From Dyadobacter chenwenxiniae (GTDB taxonomy: Bacteria > Bacteroidota > Bacteroidia > Cytophagales > Spirosomataceae), in assembly GCF_022869785.1 (NCBI RefSeq), contig NZ_CP094997.1, positions 3,720,001 through 3,784,000 of the forward strand: 64,000 bases of DNA, written 5' to 3'. Under the pieces are notes generated by a model. It searched no databases. It was given only the letters and a program-made list of their open reading frames with translations, and had not been told where the DNA came from. The position numbers and the translations under genes are program-made. The stretch's first letter is position 1; each line of letters opens with the position of its first letter. Shown here piece by piece: positions 9,049-16,916 of this stretch.

Positions 9049-9690
9049 ATGAAAAGTAAAAAAGTTTTAATGTCCGTAATTCTGGCGAGTTTGTTCTTTG
9101 TCTGCAATAAATCCGGCAAAGCAAACACCCTTCGTGAAAAACCCAAACTCCTAGCGGAGAATACTGCATCTGCGCAGGAAACGGTCAGAAATATGCTTGC
9201 AGACTCGATTGATTTGAGCAAACTCCCCTTCAATGAAAAGGAATTGGCCGCCTTTCCGGTTTTTAATCCTCCGGCAGACATAGTTCCTCTGAATAAGCCG
9301 CTTACCCGCGATTTTGATCGTCTGTTTTTTCCGACGCGGGAAGGAATGGTTCCTGTGGAAGGAAAGGTTTATAAAGCTTTTTTAACGAGTGTCACAGGCA
9401 AAGAATGGTCTTTGCCGTATTTTGAAAAGAGCTATAAAGACCTGATCACAGCGGCTGGGGGTATGCTGATATTTCAAGGAAGAGTACCCCAGAAAGAACT
9501 AGACCGTATCAAAGACGAGGCTACCTATTTCGGCGAAGAGGGCTCGATTGATTACACCAACAATTTGGTGAAAGTTTACGCAATCCGTAGAAAAGAGGGA
9601 GATCATATATTTGTCCAGATCTCGGGATACAGTGCGGGAGGGTCAATCCAAATTCTTCAATTGCCCAAGGCAGATAAGTCATCAAATTGA
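9049..9690 (+). CDS. Unknown secreted protein, last gene of iron-uptake operon
   Basis: 213 residues. It has a hydrophobic N-terminal signal (LMSVILASLFFVC) that could be a lipoprotein or an ordinary signal peptide; the residue before the cysteine is valine, which is poor for a lipobox. The body is soluble, with a charged middle and a C-terminal beta-rich part ending in IFVQISGYSAGGSIQILQLP. I do not recognise a family. It starts 40 bases after the PepSY stop on the same strand, so it is probably co-transcribed and takes part in the same uptake process. A hairpin with a T-run lies about 105 bases downstream. Confidence 0.75.
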   Translation: MKSKKVLMSVILASLFFVCNKSGKANTLREKPKLLAENTASAQETVRNMLADSIDLSKLPFNEKELAAFPVFNPPADIVPLNKPLTRDFDRLFFPTREGMVPVEGKVYKAFLTSVTGKEWSLPYFEKSYKDLITAAGGMLIFQGRVPQKELDRIKDEATYFGEEGSIDYTNNLVKVYAIRRKEGDHIFVQISGYSAGGSIQILQLPKADKSSN

Positions 9691-9794
9691 GATATGCGAC
9701 TTTTTTGGGGCTGACCAAAAGGCATGCCTTAATTTGGGCACAAGCCGATACTCGCAGCTTTTTCTCGGTTTTATCAATGTGATACTTTAAAACG

Positions 9795-9834
9795 GGTCAA
9801 AAGTGCTTCTTAGCGCACTTTTTGACCTTTTTTT
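9795..9834 (+). terminator. Hairpin with T-run between iron locus and transposase remnant
   Basis: GGTCAAAAGTGC at 9795-9806 pairs with GCACTTTTTGACC at 9815-9827 (one extra T), then seven T's. It could end the iron-uptake operon. It also lies 4 bases from the end of a transposase remnant, so it may instead be part of the old element's terminal region. Confidence 0.65.
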
Positions 9835-9838
9835 ACTT

Positions 9839-10078
9839 CTATGATGCTGCTTTCTGCCGTTTCAGGTGCAATTTTCTCATGTTATGGGCCATAGCAACCC
9901 AGGTAAACTCGGTTGTTACTTTTTGGAGGCCCCTTATATGGAAACGTCCATTTCGTCTTTTCAACTTGAATTTATGAAACCGAATAAATATTTTTGAGAT
10001 CATCAATTTGATGCTTAAAATATCTCGATAATTCGCTTCATCAACAAACTGATTTTTGCCATCTGCTAAGTAATCCAA
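9839..10078 (-). pseudogene. C-terminal remnant of an IS1182-type transposase
   Basis: Only the last 79 or so residues remain. The segment RNGRFHIRGLQKVTTEFTWV followed by AMAHNMRKLHL is the typical C-terminal end of IS1182-family DDE transposases. No catalytic domain is present upstream; the frame simply starts beside the promoter of the next gene. The element is therefore dead. It marks the left edge of a region with a different base composition and many broken genes. Confidence 0.8.
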
Positions 10079-10166
10079 CTATATACAACACAAATGCGAA
10101 ATACTCATTTGTATTGAAAGTGCGCAATCAGCAAGATATCAGAAACCCGAAAGACGAATAGTACCT

Positions 10167-10922
10167 ATGAATAACCACTTGAATTACGAACTCATCAAAC
10201 CCGACAGATCGCTTGACGACTTTGTAGAAAGTTTTTGGATGCTTCAAAATCAATCAGACACCGACAAGGAGGTGATTGTGTTACCGGACGGAAGAATTGA
10301 CTTAATTTTCACAAAATCCACTACTGAGGCAACTCAAACCACCCTTTTAGGAATTGGAACCCACCCGGATAAAGTAATTCTTACAAGGAATACAACAATG
10401 TTTGTAGTTAGTTTTAAGTTACTTGCTGCAGAATATGTTTTTAAGAGCTCGATTTCCAAGTTGTTAAACAATGCTCAAAATTTACCTCCGAATTATTGGA
10501 ACTTTGACGCATCTGAATTAAATGATTTTACACTTTTCTATAAAAAATCGTCTCAAATAATTCAATTGCTCTTACCCACAGAAATAGATAAAAGAAAAGA
10601 AAAACTGTTTAGATTAATCTATTCTTCAAATGGAGAACTTACTGTCAAAGAGCTTTCAGAAAAAGTATTCTGGAGCAGTAGACAAATCAACCGTTATTTT
10701 AATCAGCAATTTGGACTCACACTAAAGGCATATTGCAATATTCTTCGCTTCCGAGCTTCTTTTCAACATATCAAAGATGGCAGTGTATTTCCACAACAGA
10801 ACTTTGCAGACCAATCACATTTTATCAAAGAAGTAAAAAAACTCTCCGGGGCACTGCCAAAAGAGCTGAGAAATAACCAAAATGACCAATTTATACAATT
10901 TTATACTCTGCCGAACAAATAA
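10167..10922 (+). CDS. AraC-family transcriptional regulator (DUF6597-like N-terminus)
   Basis: 251 residues. The N-terminal half (ELIKPDRSLDDFVESFWMLQ ... LPDGRIDLIF) is the DUF6597-type ligand-binding domain seen in many Bacteroidota AraC proteins. The C-terminal half (about 150-245) is the AraC double helix-turn-helix, with VKELSEKVFWSSRQINRYFN as the first HTH and FADQSHFIKEVKKLSGALP as the second. The gene and the following amidohydrolase are AT-richer than the flanking genes, suggesting they arrived together. Its target is probably itself and/or the downstream amidohydrolase gene. Confidence 0.88.
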   Translation: MNNHLNYELIKPDRSLDDFVESFWMLQNQSDTDKEVIVLPDGRIDLIFTKSTTEATQTTLLGIGTHPDKVILTRNTTMFVVSFKLLAAEYVFKSSISKLLNNAQNLPPNYWNFDASELNDFTLFYKKSSQIIQLLLPTEIDKRKEKLFRLIYSSNGELTVKELSEKVFWSSRQINRYFNQQFGLTLKAYCNILRFRASFQHIKDGSVFPQQNFADQSHFIKEVKKLSGALPKELRNNQNDQFIQFYTLPNK

Positions 10923-10958
10923 CTTGCACTATTTACCTTTATATAATAAAAGATTAAA

Positions 10959-11061
10959 ATGAAACACTCCAAGACAACTTTTTTGGCAAATTCGAAGCTT
11001 GTGAACTTGCAACTTATATTGTAGAAAAGGATAAGCCTCTTTTATTAATGAAAGATAAATA
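10959..11061 (+). pseudogene. Short broken coding remnant
   Basis: An ATG at 10959 opens MKHSKTTF. After a one-base shift the frame continues as FGKFEACELATYIVEKDKPL and ends LMKDK. This looks like a small gene of about 35 residues, or the two ends of a larger one, carrying one frameshift. I do not recognise the family. It could be chance. Confidence 0.3.
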
Positions 11062-11174
11062 GTCATAAACTGTGACTTTTATTTGGCCCATTAAGACAAA
11101 AACAAACGACCGATTTATACAATTTTCAACCCCATAGGACCAATAATTTTGCATCATAATTTTAAACAAGTTAA

Positions 11175-12494
11175 ATGATGCAAAATAAAAAAACAGCAAT
11201 CATCAATGCAAATGTATTTGATGGAAAGGAAATATTGGGACAAAGAACCGTCGTCTTTCAAAATGGAAAGTTCATCAGCATTTCAAAAGAAGTGCCAGTA
11301 GATGCAGAAGTTATTGACGGAAGAGGATGCACATTACTGCCCGGCTTAATAGATGCACATGTCCATACTTCGGAAGATTCGCTAAGAGATGCCATACTGT
11401 TTGGAGTAACTACCGAATTAGAAATGCAAGGTGGCATGACAAGAAAAGGTCGTGAACTGCAGATAAAAGACAAGAGTAATATTGCTGATGTTCGTTCATC
11501 AGGCATGGCTTTAACAGCACCTGGAGGACATCCAGATGAATTAATTCCGAAAGAGGATGGAATTCCTAGCTTTATCTTGAAAAAGATGGAGAAAATGACA
11601 GAGAAGGAAAAAAAAGATTTTGTTGCTGCATTTGAGGAAAGGGAAAATGAAGATAGTAATAAGATAGATGTTACAATAGTAGATGGTGCTGTGCAGTTTG
11701 TAAGACAACAAATAGAAAACGGTGCAGATTATTTCAAAGTAATGATTGAGGAAGGAACGGTTATGAATGCTCCAGGCTTGCCAATGATAAAAACTGAAGT
11801 ATTGAAAGCCGCAGTGAATGAAGCACATAAGTTAGGTAAAATAGCGATAGCGCATGTTTTGACAGCTGAGGCTGCAAAAACCGCGATTGAAGTTGGTGTA
11901 GATGGCTTGGCTCATTTATTTATTGACAGACCTAGTTGGACGTGCGAATTGATTAAATCTATAGCAGACAAAAGAATTTTTGTAACGCCTTGTTTAGTGC
12001 TTAATTCTTCAATAATCGGAAATTCGGCTTGTCATGTAGCAAAAGACGACCGGGTGCAACACAAACTAAATGAAGATTGGAAAGCGACAATGTGCTCTTG
12101 TTTTAATACTTTTCCGTCAGGAAAAATGGAAGATAGTTTCAATAATGTAAAAGATTTACATGATGCAGGAGTTGATATTCTCGTAGGCACTGATGTATCG
12201 GTTCCAATGGCTCATTTAGGAGGGCTTGCGCACGGAGTGAGCGTTCATCATGAAATGCAGTTGCTAGTTGAAGCTGGTTTAAGTCCAATTGATGCTTTAA
12301 GGTCAGCAACTTCGGTTACTGCGAAAAGATTTAGTTTAACAGACAGAGGAAGTATTGCCGAAGGGTTACGAGCTGATTTGATATTAGTCAAAGGGAATCC
12401 CACAGAGAATATTTCGGATTCGCTTTCAATCCTTAGCGTATGGAAAGAGGGTGTTAAAATTAATTTGGATGACAATGCCAACAAAGTTCAATAA
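11175..12494 (+). CDS. Metal-dependent amidohydrolase family protein
   Basis: 439 residues, no signal peptide. It has the amidohydrolase plan: a small beta-sandwich at the ends and a TIM barrel between. Metal ligands are visible: HVH in LPGLIDAHVHTSED (about residue 64), a candidate bridging lysine in ADYFKVMIEEG, a histidine in IAIAHVLT, another in GLAHLFID, and the aspartate in LVGTDVS. This is the imidazolonepropionase/prolidase-like branch. The substrate is not known. Two ATGs are adjacent (11175 and 11178), and either may be used. It lies about 250 bases after an AraC gene of similar AT-rich composition. Confidence 0.9.
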   Translation: MMQNKKTAIINANVFDGKEILGQRTVVFQNGKFISISKEVPVDAEVIDGRGCTLLPGLIDAHVHTSEDSLRDAILFGVTTELEMQGGMTRKGRELQIKDKSNIADVRSSGMALTAPGGHPDELIPKEDGIPSFILKKMEKMTEKEKKDFVAAFEERENEDSNKIDVTIVDGAVQFVRQQIENGADYFKVMIEEGTVMNAPGLPMIKTEVLKAAVNEAHKLGKIAIAHVLTAEAAKTAIEVGVDGLAHLFIDRPSWTCELIKSIADKRIFVTPCLVLNSSIIGNSACHVAKDDRVQHKLNEDWKATMCSCFNTFPSGKMEDSFNNVKDLHDAGVDILVGTDVSVPMAHLGGLAHGVSVHHEMQLLVEAGLSPIDALRSATSVTAKRFSLTDRGSIAEGLRADLILVKGNPTENISDSLSILSVWKEGVKINLDDNANKVQ

Positions 12495-12636
12495 GTAAGT
12501 ATGGAATGGCGAGCATTGATTGTCGCTATAATAAGCTTGAATATCCGTAAGTTAAGATCTCATGCTCCTGTTTCGGATAAGAAATCTTGGATACGTTTTT
12601 CCCGGATTTGGATAATCGCTGCAAGTAACCGCTACT

Positions 12637-12644
12637 TATGTTTG
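12637..12644 (+). promoter_or_regulatory. Candidate Bacteroidota -7 box for the alcohol dehydrogenase gene
   Basis: TATGTTTG fits TAnnTTTG and lies 20 bases before the ATG. A TTTG at 12607-12610 could be the -33 box, but the spacing (26 bases) is longer than usual. Confidence 0.35.
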
Positions 12645-12663
12645 TATCATAAAATTTTCATCT

Positions 12664-13704
12664 ATGATAGCAGCAAAAGGATACGCCGCGCAAACGGCAG
12701 AAAGCCCACTAGCGCCCTGGCAATTTGAAAGACGCGACATTGGCGCGCATGACGTACAGATCGAAATTCTGTACTGCGGGGTTTGTCATACCGACATTCA
12801 CCTGATCCGTAACGAATGGTTTCCCGGTATCTTTCCAATGGTTCCCGGCCATGAGATCGTAGGACGTATCAGCGCTGTCGGCGCTCATGCCAAAAAGTTC
12901 GGCATCGGTGATTTAGGCGGTGTAGGCGTGATGGTCGATTCGTGCCGCGAGTGCCAGGATTGTAAGAACGGGCAGGAGCAGTTTTGCACCGTTGCCCCTG
13001 TTCAAACCTACAATAACCTGGGCCACGACGGCCTGCCCGTCTATGGAGGGTATTCGAACACCATCATAGTTAACGAAGACTTTGTCCATCACATCTCTGA
13101 TAAACTCGACCTGGCAGGGGTCGCACCATTGCTTTGTGCCGGTATAACGACCTACTCGCCGCTAAAAAGGTGGAACGTGGGCAAAGGCCATAAGCTTGCT
13201 GTTGTTGGTTTAGGAGGACTGGGACACATGGCGGTCAAATTTGGTAATGCCTTAGGTGCCGAAGTGACGGTGCTGAGCACTTCTCCGGGCAAGCAGGAAG
13301 CTGCAATGCAGCTCGGCGCATCCCACTTTATTATTTCCCGGGACGAGGCGCAGATGAAAACCGCATTTAAAACATTCGATTTTGTGCTGGACACAGTCTC
13401 TGGCAACAGCGATGTGAACCCTTATCTGAGCATACTAAAAACCAATGGTATTTACGTAAATGTCGGTATGCCGGCCAAACCCTGGGAGGTGAGCTCTTTC
13501 TCGCTCGCTACGGGCAACAAGGTCATTGCCGGTTCCGGTGCCGGAGGCTTGCCCGAAACACAGCAAATGCTGGATTTCTGTGCAGAACATGGAATTGTTT
13601 CTGACATTGAGCTGATCGACATCAAAGATATCCATGCCGCATACGACCGGATGCAAAAAGGCGATGTCCGATATCGTTTTGTCATTGACATGAAAACCTT
13701 GTAA
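12664..13704 (+). CDS. Zinc-dependent NAD(P) alcohol dehydrogenase (CAD/YahK type)
   Basis: 346 residues, full length for a medium-chain dehydrogenase. The catalytic zinc site is seen as YCGVCHTDIH (C39) and VPGHEIVG. The structural zinc site has four cysteines in CRECQDCKNGQEQFC. The Rossmann motif is VVGLGGLGHMAVKFG. The cinnamyl/aryl-alcohol dehydrogenase branch usually reduces aldehydes with NADPH. The GHDGLPVYGGYSNTIIV segment is typical of this branch. An AraC gene follows after 9 bases, so the two are probably co-transcribed and the regulator may respond to an aldehyde or related compound. Confidence 0.93.
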   Translation: MIAAKGYAAQTAESPLAPWQFERRDIGAHDVQIEILYCGVCHTDIHLIRNEWFPGIFPMVPGHEIVGRISAVGAHAKKFGIGDLGGVGVMVDSCRECQDCKNGQEQFCTVAPVQTYNNLGHDGLPVYGGYSNTIIVNEDFVHHISDKLDLAGVAPLLCAGITTYSPLKRWNVGKGHKLAVVGLGGLGHMAVKFGNALGAEVTVLSTSPGKQEAAMQLGASHFIISRDEAQMKTAFKTFDFVLDTVSGNSDVNPYLSILKTNGIYVNVGMPAKPWEVSSFSLATGNKVIAGSGAGGLPETQQMLDFCAEHGIVSDIELIDIKDIHAAYDRMQKGDVRYRFVIDMKTL

Positions 13705-13713
13705 TTTCAAGAA

Positions 13714-14610
13714 GTGAACAAGCCATATCTTATCAATTCCATATCCGAGCAGCACCGACTGCTCGGATTGGCCAAGCCCAAACATCCGCTGATCAGCGTC
13801 TTCCGCCATAAAGATGCTGCGTACGACAATTTGACCGAATTGCAGCACTTCACGCTGAATTTCTACTGCATCTCCATCAAGAAAGATTATGATGGCAAGT
13901 TGAAATACGGGCACAAGCATTATGACTTTGATGAAGGGATGATGGCATTTATCTCTCCTGCTCAACTGCTGATGAAACTAAGCCCCGGAACAAAACCTCC
14001 AGGTGGTATGACCTTAATGTTTCATCCGGATTTTATCGCTAATACGCCCCTGGCTGCCAAGATTCGAAACTTTCATTTTTTCTCATACGAGCTCCATGAA
14101 GCCCTGCATTTGTCTGAGCAGGAAGAAGCTAGGATTGAGGATATATTCTCCAACATAGAAAGCGAATATCAAAGCAGTATCGACAATTTCAGCCAGGACG
14201 TGATGATTGCCCAGATTGAGCTTTTGCTACAATATAGCAGCAGGTTCTATGCCCGTCAGTTTATCACCCGCAAGATTGCCAATGATGAGATACTTACCCG
14301 ACTCGAAAACGTACTTGACCAGTTTTGGGATCAGCACAAAGGATTGCCAACGGTACAGCAAATAGCGAAGGAATTAAACTTGTCCGCTGATTATTTAAGC
14401 GATATGCTGCGTATTACGTCTGGCCAGACAGCTCAGCAACATATCCAGGCCAAAGTGATTGAAAAGGCCAAACAGTTGTTGACAACGACCAACTTACAGG
14501 TAAGTGAGATCGCTTACCAAATGGGATTTGAATATCCTCAATCCTTTCACAAGCTATTCAAGAACAAGACCAACATGTCGCCGACGGAATACCGAACCAG
14601 TTTCAATTAG
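13714..14610 (+). CDS. AraC-family transcriptional regulator
   Basis: 298 residues from a GTG start, 9 bases after the dehydrogenase stop; no ATG is better placed. The N-terminal part is a cupin-like AraC-binding domain (YDFDEGMMAFISPAQ). The C-terminal 100 residues have two helix-turn-helix units, LPTVQQIAKELNLSADYLSD and VSEIAYQMGFEYPQSFHKLF, ending NMSPTEYRTSFN. It probably controls the alcohol dehydrogenase gene it is coupled to. Confidence 0.92.
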   Translation: MNKPYLINSISEQHRLLGLAKPKHPLISVFRHKDAAYDNLTELQHFTLNFYCISIKKDYDGKLKYGHKHYDFDEGMMAFISPAQLLMKLSPGTKPPGGMTLMFHPDFIANTPLAAKIRNFHFFSYELHEALHLSEQEEARIEDIFSNIESEYQSSIDNFSQDVMIAQIELLLQYSSRFYARQFITRKIANDEILTRLENVLDQFWDQHKGLPTVQQIAKELNLSADYLSDMLRITSGQTAQQHIQAKVIEKAKQLLTTTNLQVSEIAYQMGFEYPQSFHKLFKNKTNMSPTEYRTSFN

Positions 14611-14624
14611 GATGCAGGTGACAT

Positions 14625-14667
14625 TGGGTTTTTGAAATTTGTATCTCACCAAAATTTCAAAAACCCA
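14625..14667. repeat. 16-bp perfect inverted repeat (long hairpin)
   Basis: TGGGTTTTTGAAATTT at 14625-14640 and its exact complement at 14652-14667 flank an 11-base loop. It begins 14 bases after the AraC stop and ends just before a broken nucleotidyltransferase gene. No T-run follows, so it is not a classic terminator, though it could still stop transcription or mark the end of an element. Confidence 0.75.
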
Positions 14668-14674
14668 CACACGA

Positions 14675-14807
14675 ATGAAAACCTCCCTCTCTCATCTCCA
14701 CAAAACAAGCAAGACCAATTAGAAGCGCTTACCAAAATGTACTTGACAAAGTCCCGGCTGAAATGATCATTCTCTTCGGCAGCTATACGCGGGGTGACTG
14801 TACTCGC
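14675..14807 (+). pseudogene. N-terminal remnant of a HEPN/nucleotidyltransferase gene
   Basis: Three frames joined by two frameshifts give MKTSLSHL, PQNKQDQLEALTKM and DKVPAEMIILFGSYTRGD. The last has the GSxxxGD core of an NTP-transferase domain. The order matches the common Bacteroidota protein with an N-terminal nucleotidyltransferase and a C-terminal HEPN domain. The aspartate-bearing second half of the site and all of HEPN are missing. Such proteins are toxin/antitoxin-like; this copy is inactive. Confidence 0.7.
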
Positions 14808-14898
14808 TTATCATGATAAAGCTATTTTTCTGGTAGCTGTTGGAGCATCAATTTTGTATGCTCTTTGAGTCGTTTCATTTCTGAAATCGAGGCGAAAC

Positions 14899-15603
14899 TT
14901 GGATGTTGGACGTTTTGATGTATCATCAAAGAATCAAAGCCAAATAATTCAGATTATTCAAGGCATGCAGGATATTGAGCTAGCTGGTGCTGAAACTTCG
15001 AAACGTTGGGAATGGGAAAGAAATCAGTTAAAGCTTTTTCGATGGAATATTAAAAGCCTATCGTTGGCTCATTATCAGGGTATTGGCGGATTATTGATAA
15101 ATCAAAGTAAAAAATATCTTGATTACCTTCCTTGCCGCAAAAGCGGTGGTAGGGGCGCAACTGAGCCTTGGAGGCATGATGTCCATTCAGCATATACTGG
15201 GCAATTCAATGCTCCGGTTGAACAAATGATTGGCTTTCTTCAATCTGGGCAGGATGCTCAAAATTAGCTTGAAGCGGCTAAATGAAGTACATGGCTTGTC
15301 GGATGAAGAAGAGGATGGCAAGGTCAGCAGCAAAGAATGGAGCAAAAAAGTGATATAGTCCTACACAAAACAGCCTTCGGTTATCCGGGCGCAGGGAATG
15401 AACCTGTGTTAAAGGATATCACGCTGACAATACCACATGGCAAGACCACAGCAATCGTAGGGACAAGTGGCAGCGGAAAAACAACTCTTTTGAAATTATT
15501 GCTGAGGTTTTATGAACCCAATAAGGGTACGATTCACCTCCAGGGTTCACCTTCAAAGTTTTTAATGAGTTATGCAACATTTTCATCCGTGGTTGTTATA
15601 TAA
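14899..15603 (+). pseudogene. Broken peptidase-type (bacteriocin) ABC transporter gene
   Basis: Pieces of one ABC exporter are readable in different frames. A membrane-domain segment (VSSKNQSQIIQIIQGMQDIE, LAGAETSKRWEWERNQ) is followed by a shift into LITFLAAKAVVGAQLSLGGM, then back to FNAPVEQMIGFLQSGQDA. An ATP-binding part has Walker A GTSGSGKTT and RFYEPNKGTIHLQG. After that the homology stops and the frame ends within 20 residues. There is no C39 peptidase, Q-loop, signature or Walker B. The sequence style is that of Bacteroidota exporters that secrete double-glycine peptides. It is not functional. Confidence 0.82.
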
Positions 15604-16017
15604 CTAGTCAGCTTTAACATATATCATTTTTAAATCTGACGAGCATCTATCAACAACAAGATTTGTTTGTTTCAGTTCGAGATCCCAGGTAGGACATTCA
15701 GCACAAAGACTAAGGTAGAAGCTATTTGAAAGTTCGCTACGAAAATTGATTTTGTAGAAATTTGAATTAATATTCAATGAGGTTGGTCCACAGGGCAAAA
15801 CATACCCCTCGGAATCAACGTATTCACCATAGCGACTAAAAAACATGTAGATAGAGTCTTTCTCCGCAACGTCTTCCCATTCGACTGTTCCATTTTGGTT
15901 GATTTGCCTGGAAGTCATTCTCCATTTGCCAATCAGCTCATTAGGAACAGTCGTTACATCGTTCGTTTTACATGCAAGAACAAGTAACAGTAAGACAATA
16001 GCTGCAATCGATCTCAT
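15604..16017 (-). CDS. Small lipocalin-like lipoprotein
   Basis: 137 residues from ATG at 16017 (longer GTG starts exist but add a leader before the signal). The signal peptide MRSIAAIVLLLLVLAC has a clear lipobox ending in cysteine. The mature part begins NELIGKWRMTSRQINQNGTV, a lipocalin-like start, and continues as beta-strands (SIYMFFSRYGEYVDSEGY). Three cysteines late in the chain (SLCAEC, DRC) may form a disulphide. Function unknown. It sits between a broken ABC gene and a gene-poor stretch, and its stop codon (15604-15606) directly abuts the end of the ABC remnant. Confidence 0.75.
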   Translation of the reverse strand: MRSIAAIVLLLLVLACKTNDVTTVPNELIGKWRMTSRQINQNGTVEWEDVAEKDSIYMFFSRYGEYVDSEGYVLPCGPTSLNINSNFYKINFRSELSNSFYLSLCAECPTWDLELKQTNLVVDRCSSDLKMIYVKAD

Positions 16018-16534
16018 AATTTCCGATCTAGTTCGTCTAAATGACACAGAAGCGAGTATTTTGGTTGTACTACCTAATAAAGTTTGGAGATGATCGGTTG
16101 TGCAACGGCCACGACCGTTTTCGCGCACGACCGAATTGAGCTCTTTGAATACTTTAGCGTCATGTAAATGAAGAAACTTGCAATTGCGTGTTTCTTGTAA
16201 ATACGATCAATGCAAATGTCCTATTTAAAATGTTTCTGACGATAGCAGTATCTGATTAATAAGTTGGTTTTGGCGCACAGCATCCTTAAAGTTGCTCGCT
16301 TCTTTCTAATGTTCCATTTTTCCTGTCGCCTGCATAGGCGCTGAATAGCTGAAAAGCAGAGCTTCTGGCGACCCTGGACATACGTAATAGGAATACTCTC
16401 TATCCAGTTGACAAGGTTGTTTTTCGAAGTATTAAAAATAACTTCAAAATTTTGAATTGCGATGGAACGATTAAAGGGGACAACAAGTTACCAATACATT
16501 AACGAATGCGCATGTATTTAAATACTTACTATTG
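16018..16534. other. Gene-poor stretch before the ArsR gene
   Basis: About 500 bases. On the minus strand a frame remains open from about 16213 into the lipoprotein leader (FLHLHDAKVFKELNSVVREN), without a good start or a family I know. The rest shows only short stops in all frames. It lies in the eroded accessory region and may be residual coding DNA. Confidence 0.4.
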
Positions 16535-16810
16535 ATGGATACGAAATCACTTACTAAAATGGCAAAGTCGCTTAGCGACCCGCACCGTCTACTGCTGCTT
16601 AAAGAAATAGCAAAAGGGACAAACAGAGGGTGTGCGGATCTATTTGAATTTGTTCCCATAAGCCAGCCATCCATGTCGCAGCACTTAAAATCCTTGGCCG
16701 AGTCCGGCTTAATCGAGTCGCATAAGGAAGGGCGTAATATGCGCCTTGCTATTAATGATGAAAAATTAGACGAGTTGACGAGCTTTCTACAATCCCTGAA
16801 AACAACATAG
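16535..16810 (+). CDS. ArsR-family winged-helix transcriptional regulator
   Basis: 91 residues from ATG at 16535. It has the ArsR/SmtB fold: AKSLSDPHRLLLLKEIAKG, then the recognition helix in PISQPSMSQHLKSLAESGLI, then the wing ESHKEGRNMRLAI. The only cysteine is in RGCADLFEF, so a metal site is not obvious; many Bacteroidota ArsR proteins of this kind respond to organic ligands. A hairpin terminator follows, so it is a separate unit, but it probably controls the oxidoreductase/monooxygenase genes downstream. Confidence 0.92.
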   Translation: MDTKSLTKMAKSLSDPHRLLLLKEIAKGTNRGCADLFEFVPISQPSMSQHLKSLAESGLIESHKEGRNMRLAINDEKLDELTSFLQSLKTT

Positions 16811-16817
16811 AAAGTTC

Positions 16818-16852
16818 CACCCGCTGATCAAAATGTAGCGGGATTTATTTTA
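16818..16852 (+). terminator. Intrinsic terminator after the arsR-type gene
   Basis: CCCGCT at 16820-16825 pairs with AGCGGG at 16837-16842, followed by ATTTATTTTAT. It lies 10 bases after the stop. Confidence 0.6.
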
Positions 16853-16916
16853 TCCAAATACATAAACATTTGCTTATATATTTATCTAATTATCTAACAT
16901 ATAAACAGCTTTTTGC

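Noticed and set aside
12501..12728. A 75-residue frame before the alcohol dehydrogenase
   Set aside because: It overlaps the dehydrogenase start, has no signal or motif, and its composition matches an intergenic promoter region.
14812..14885. A minus-strand fragment reading KRLKEHTKLMLQQLPEK then a stop
   Set aside because: It resembles the end of a helical protein but I cannot assign a family, and it lies in eroded DNA. It was too short to annotate.
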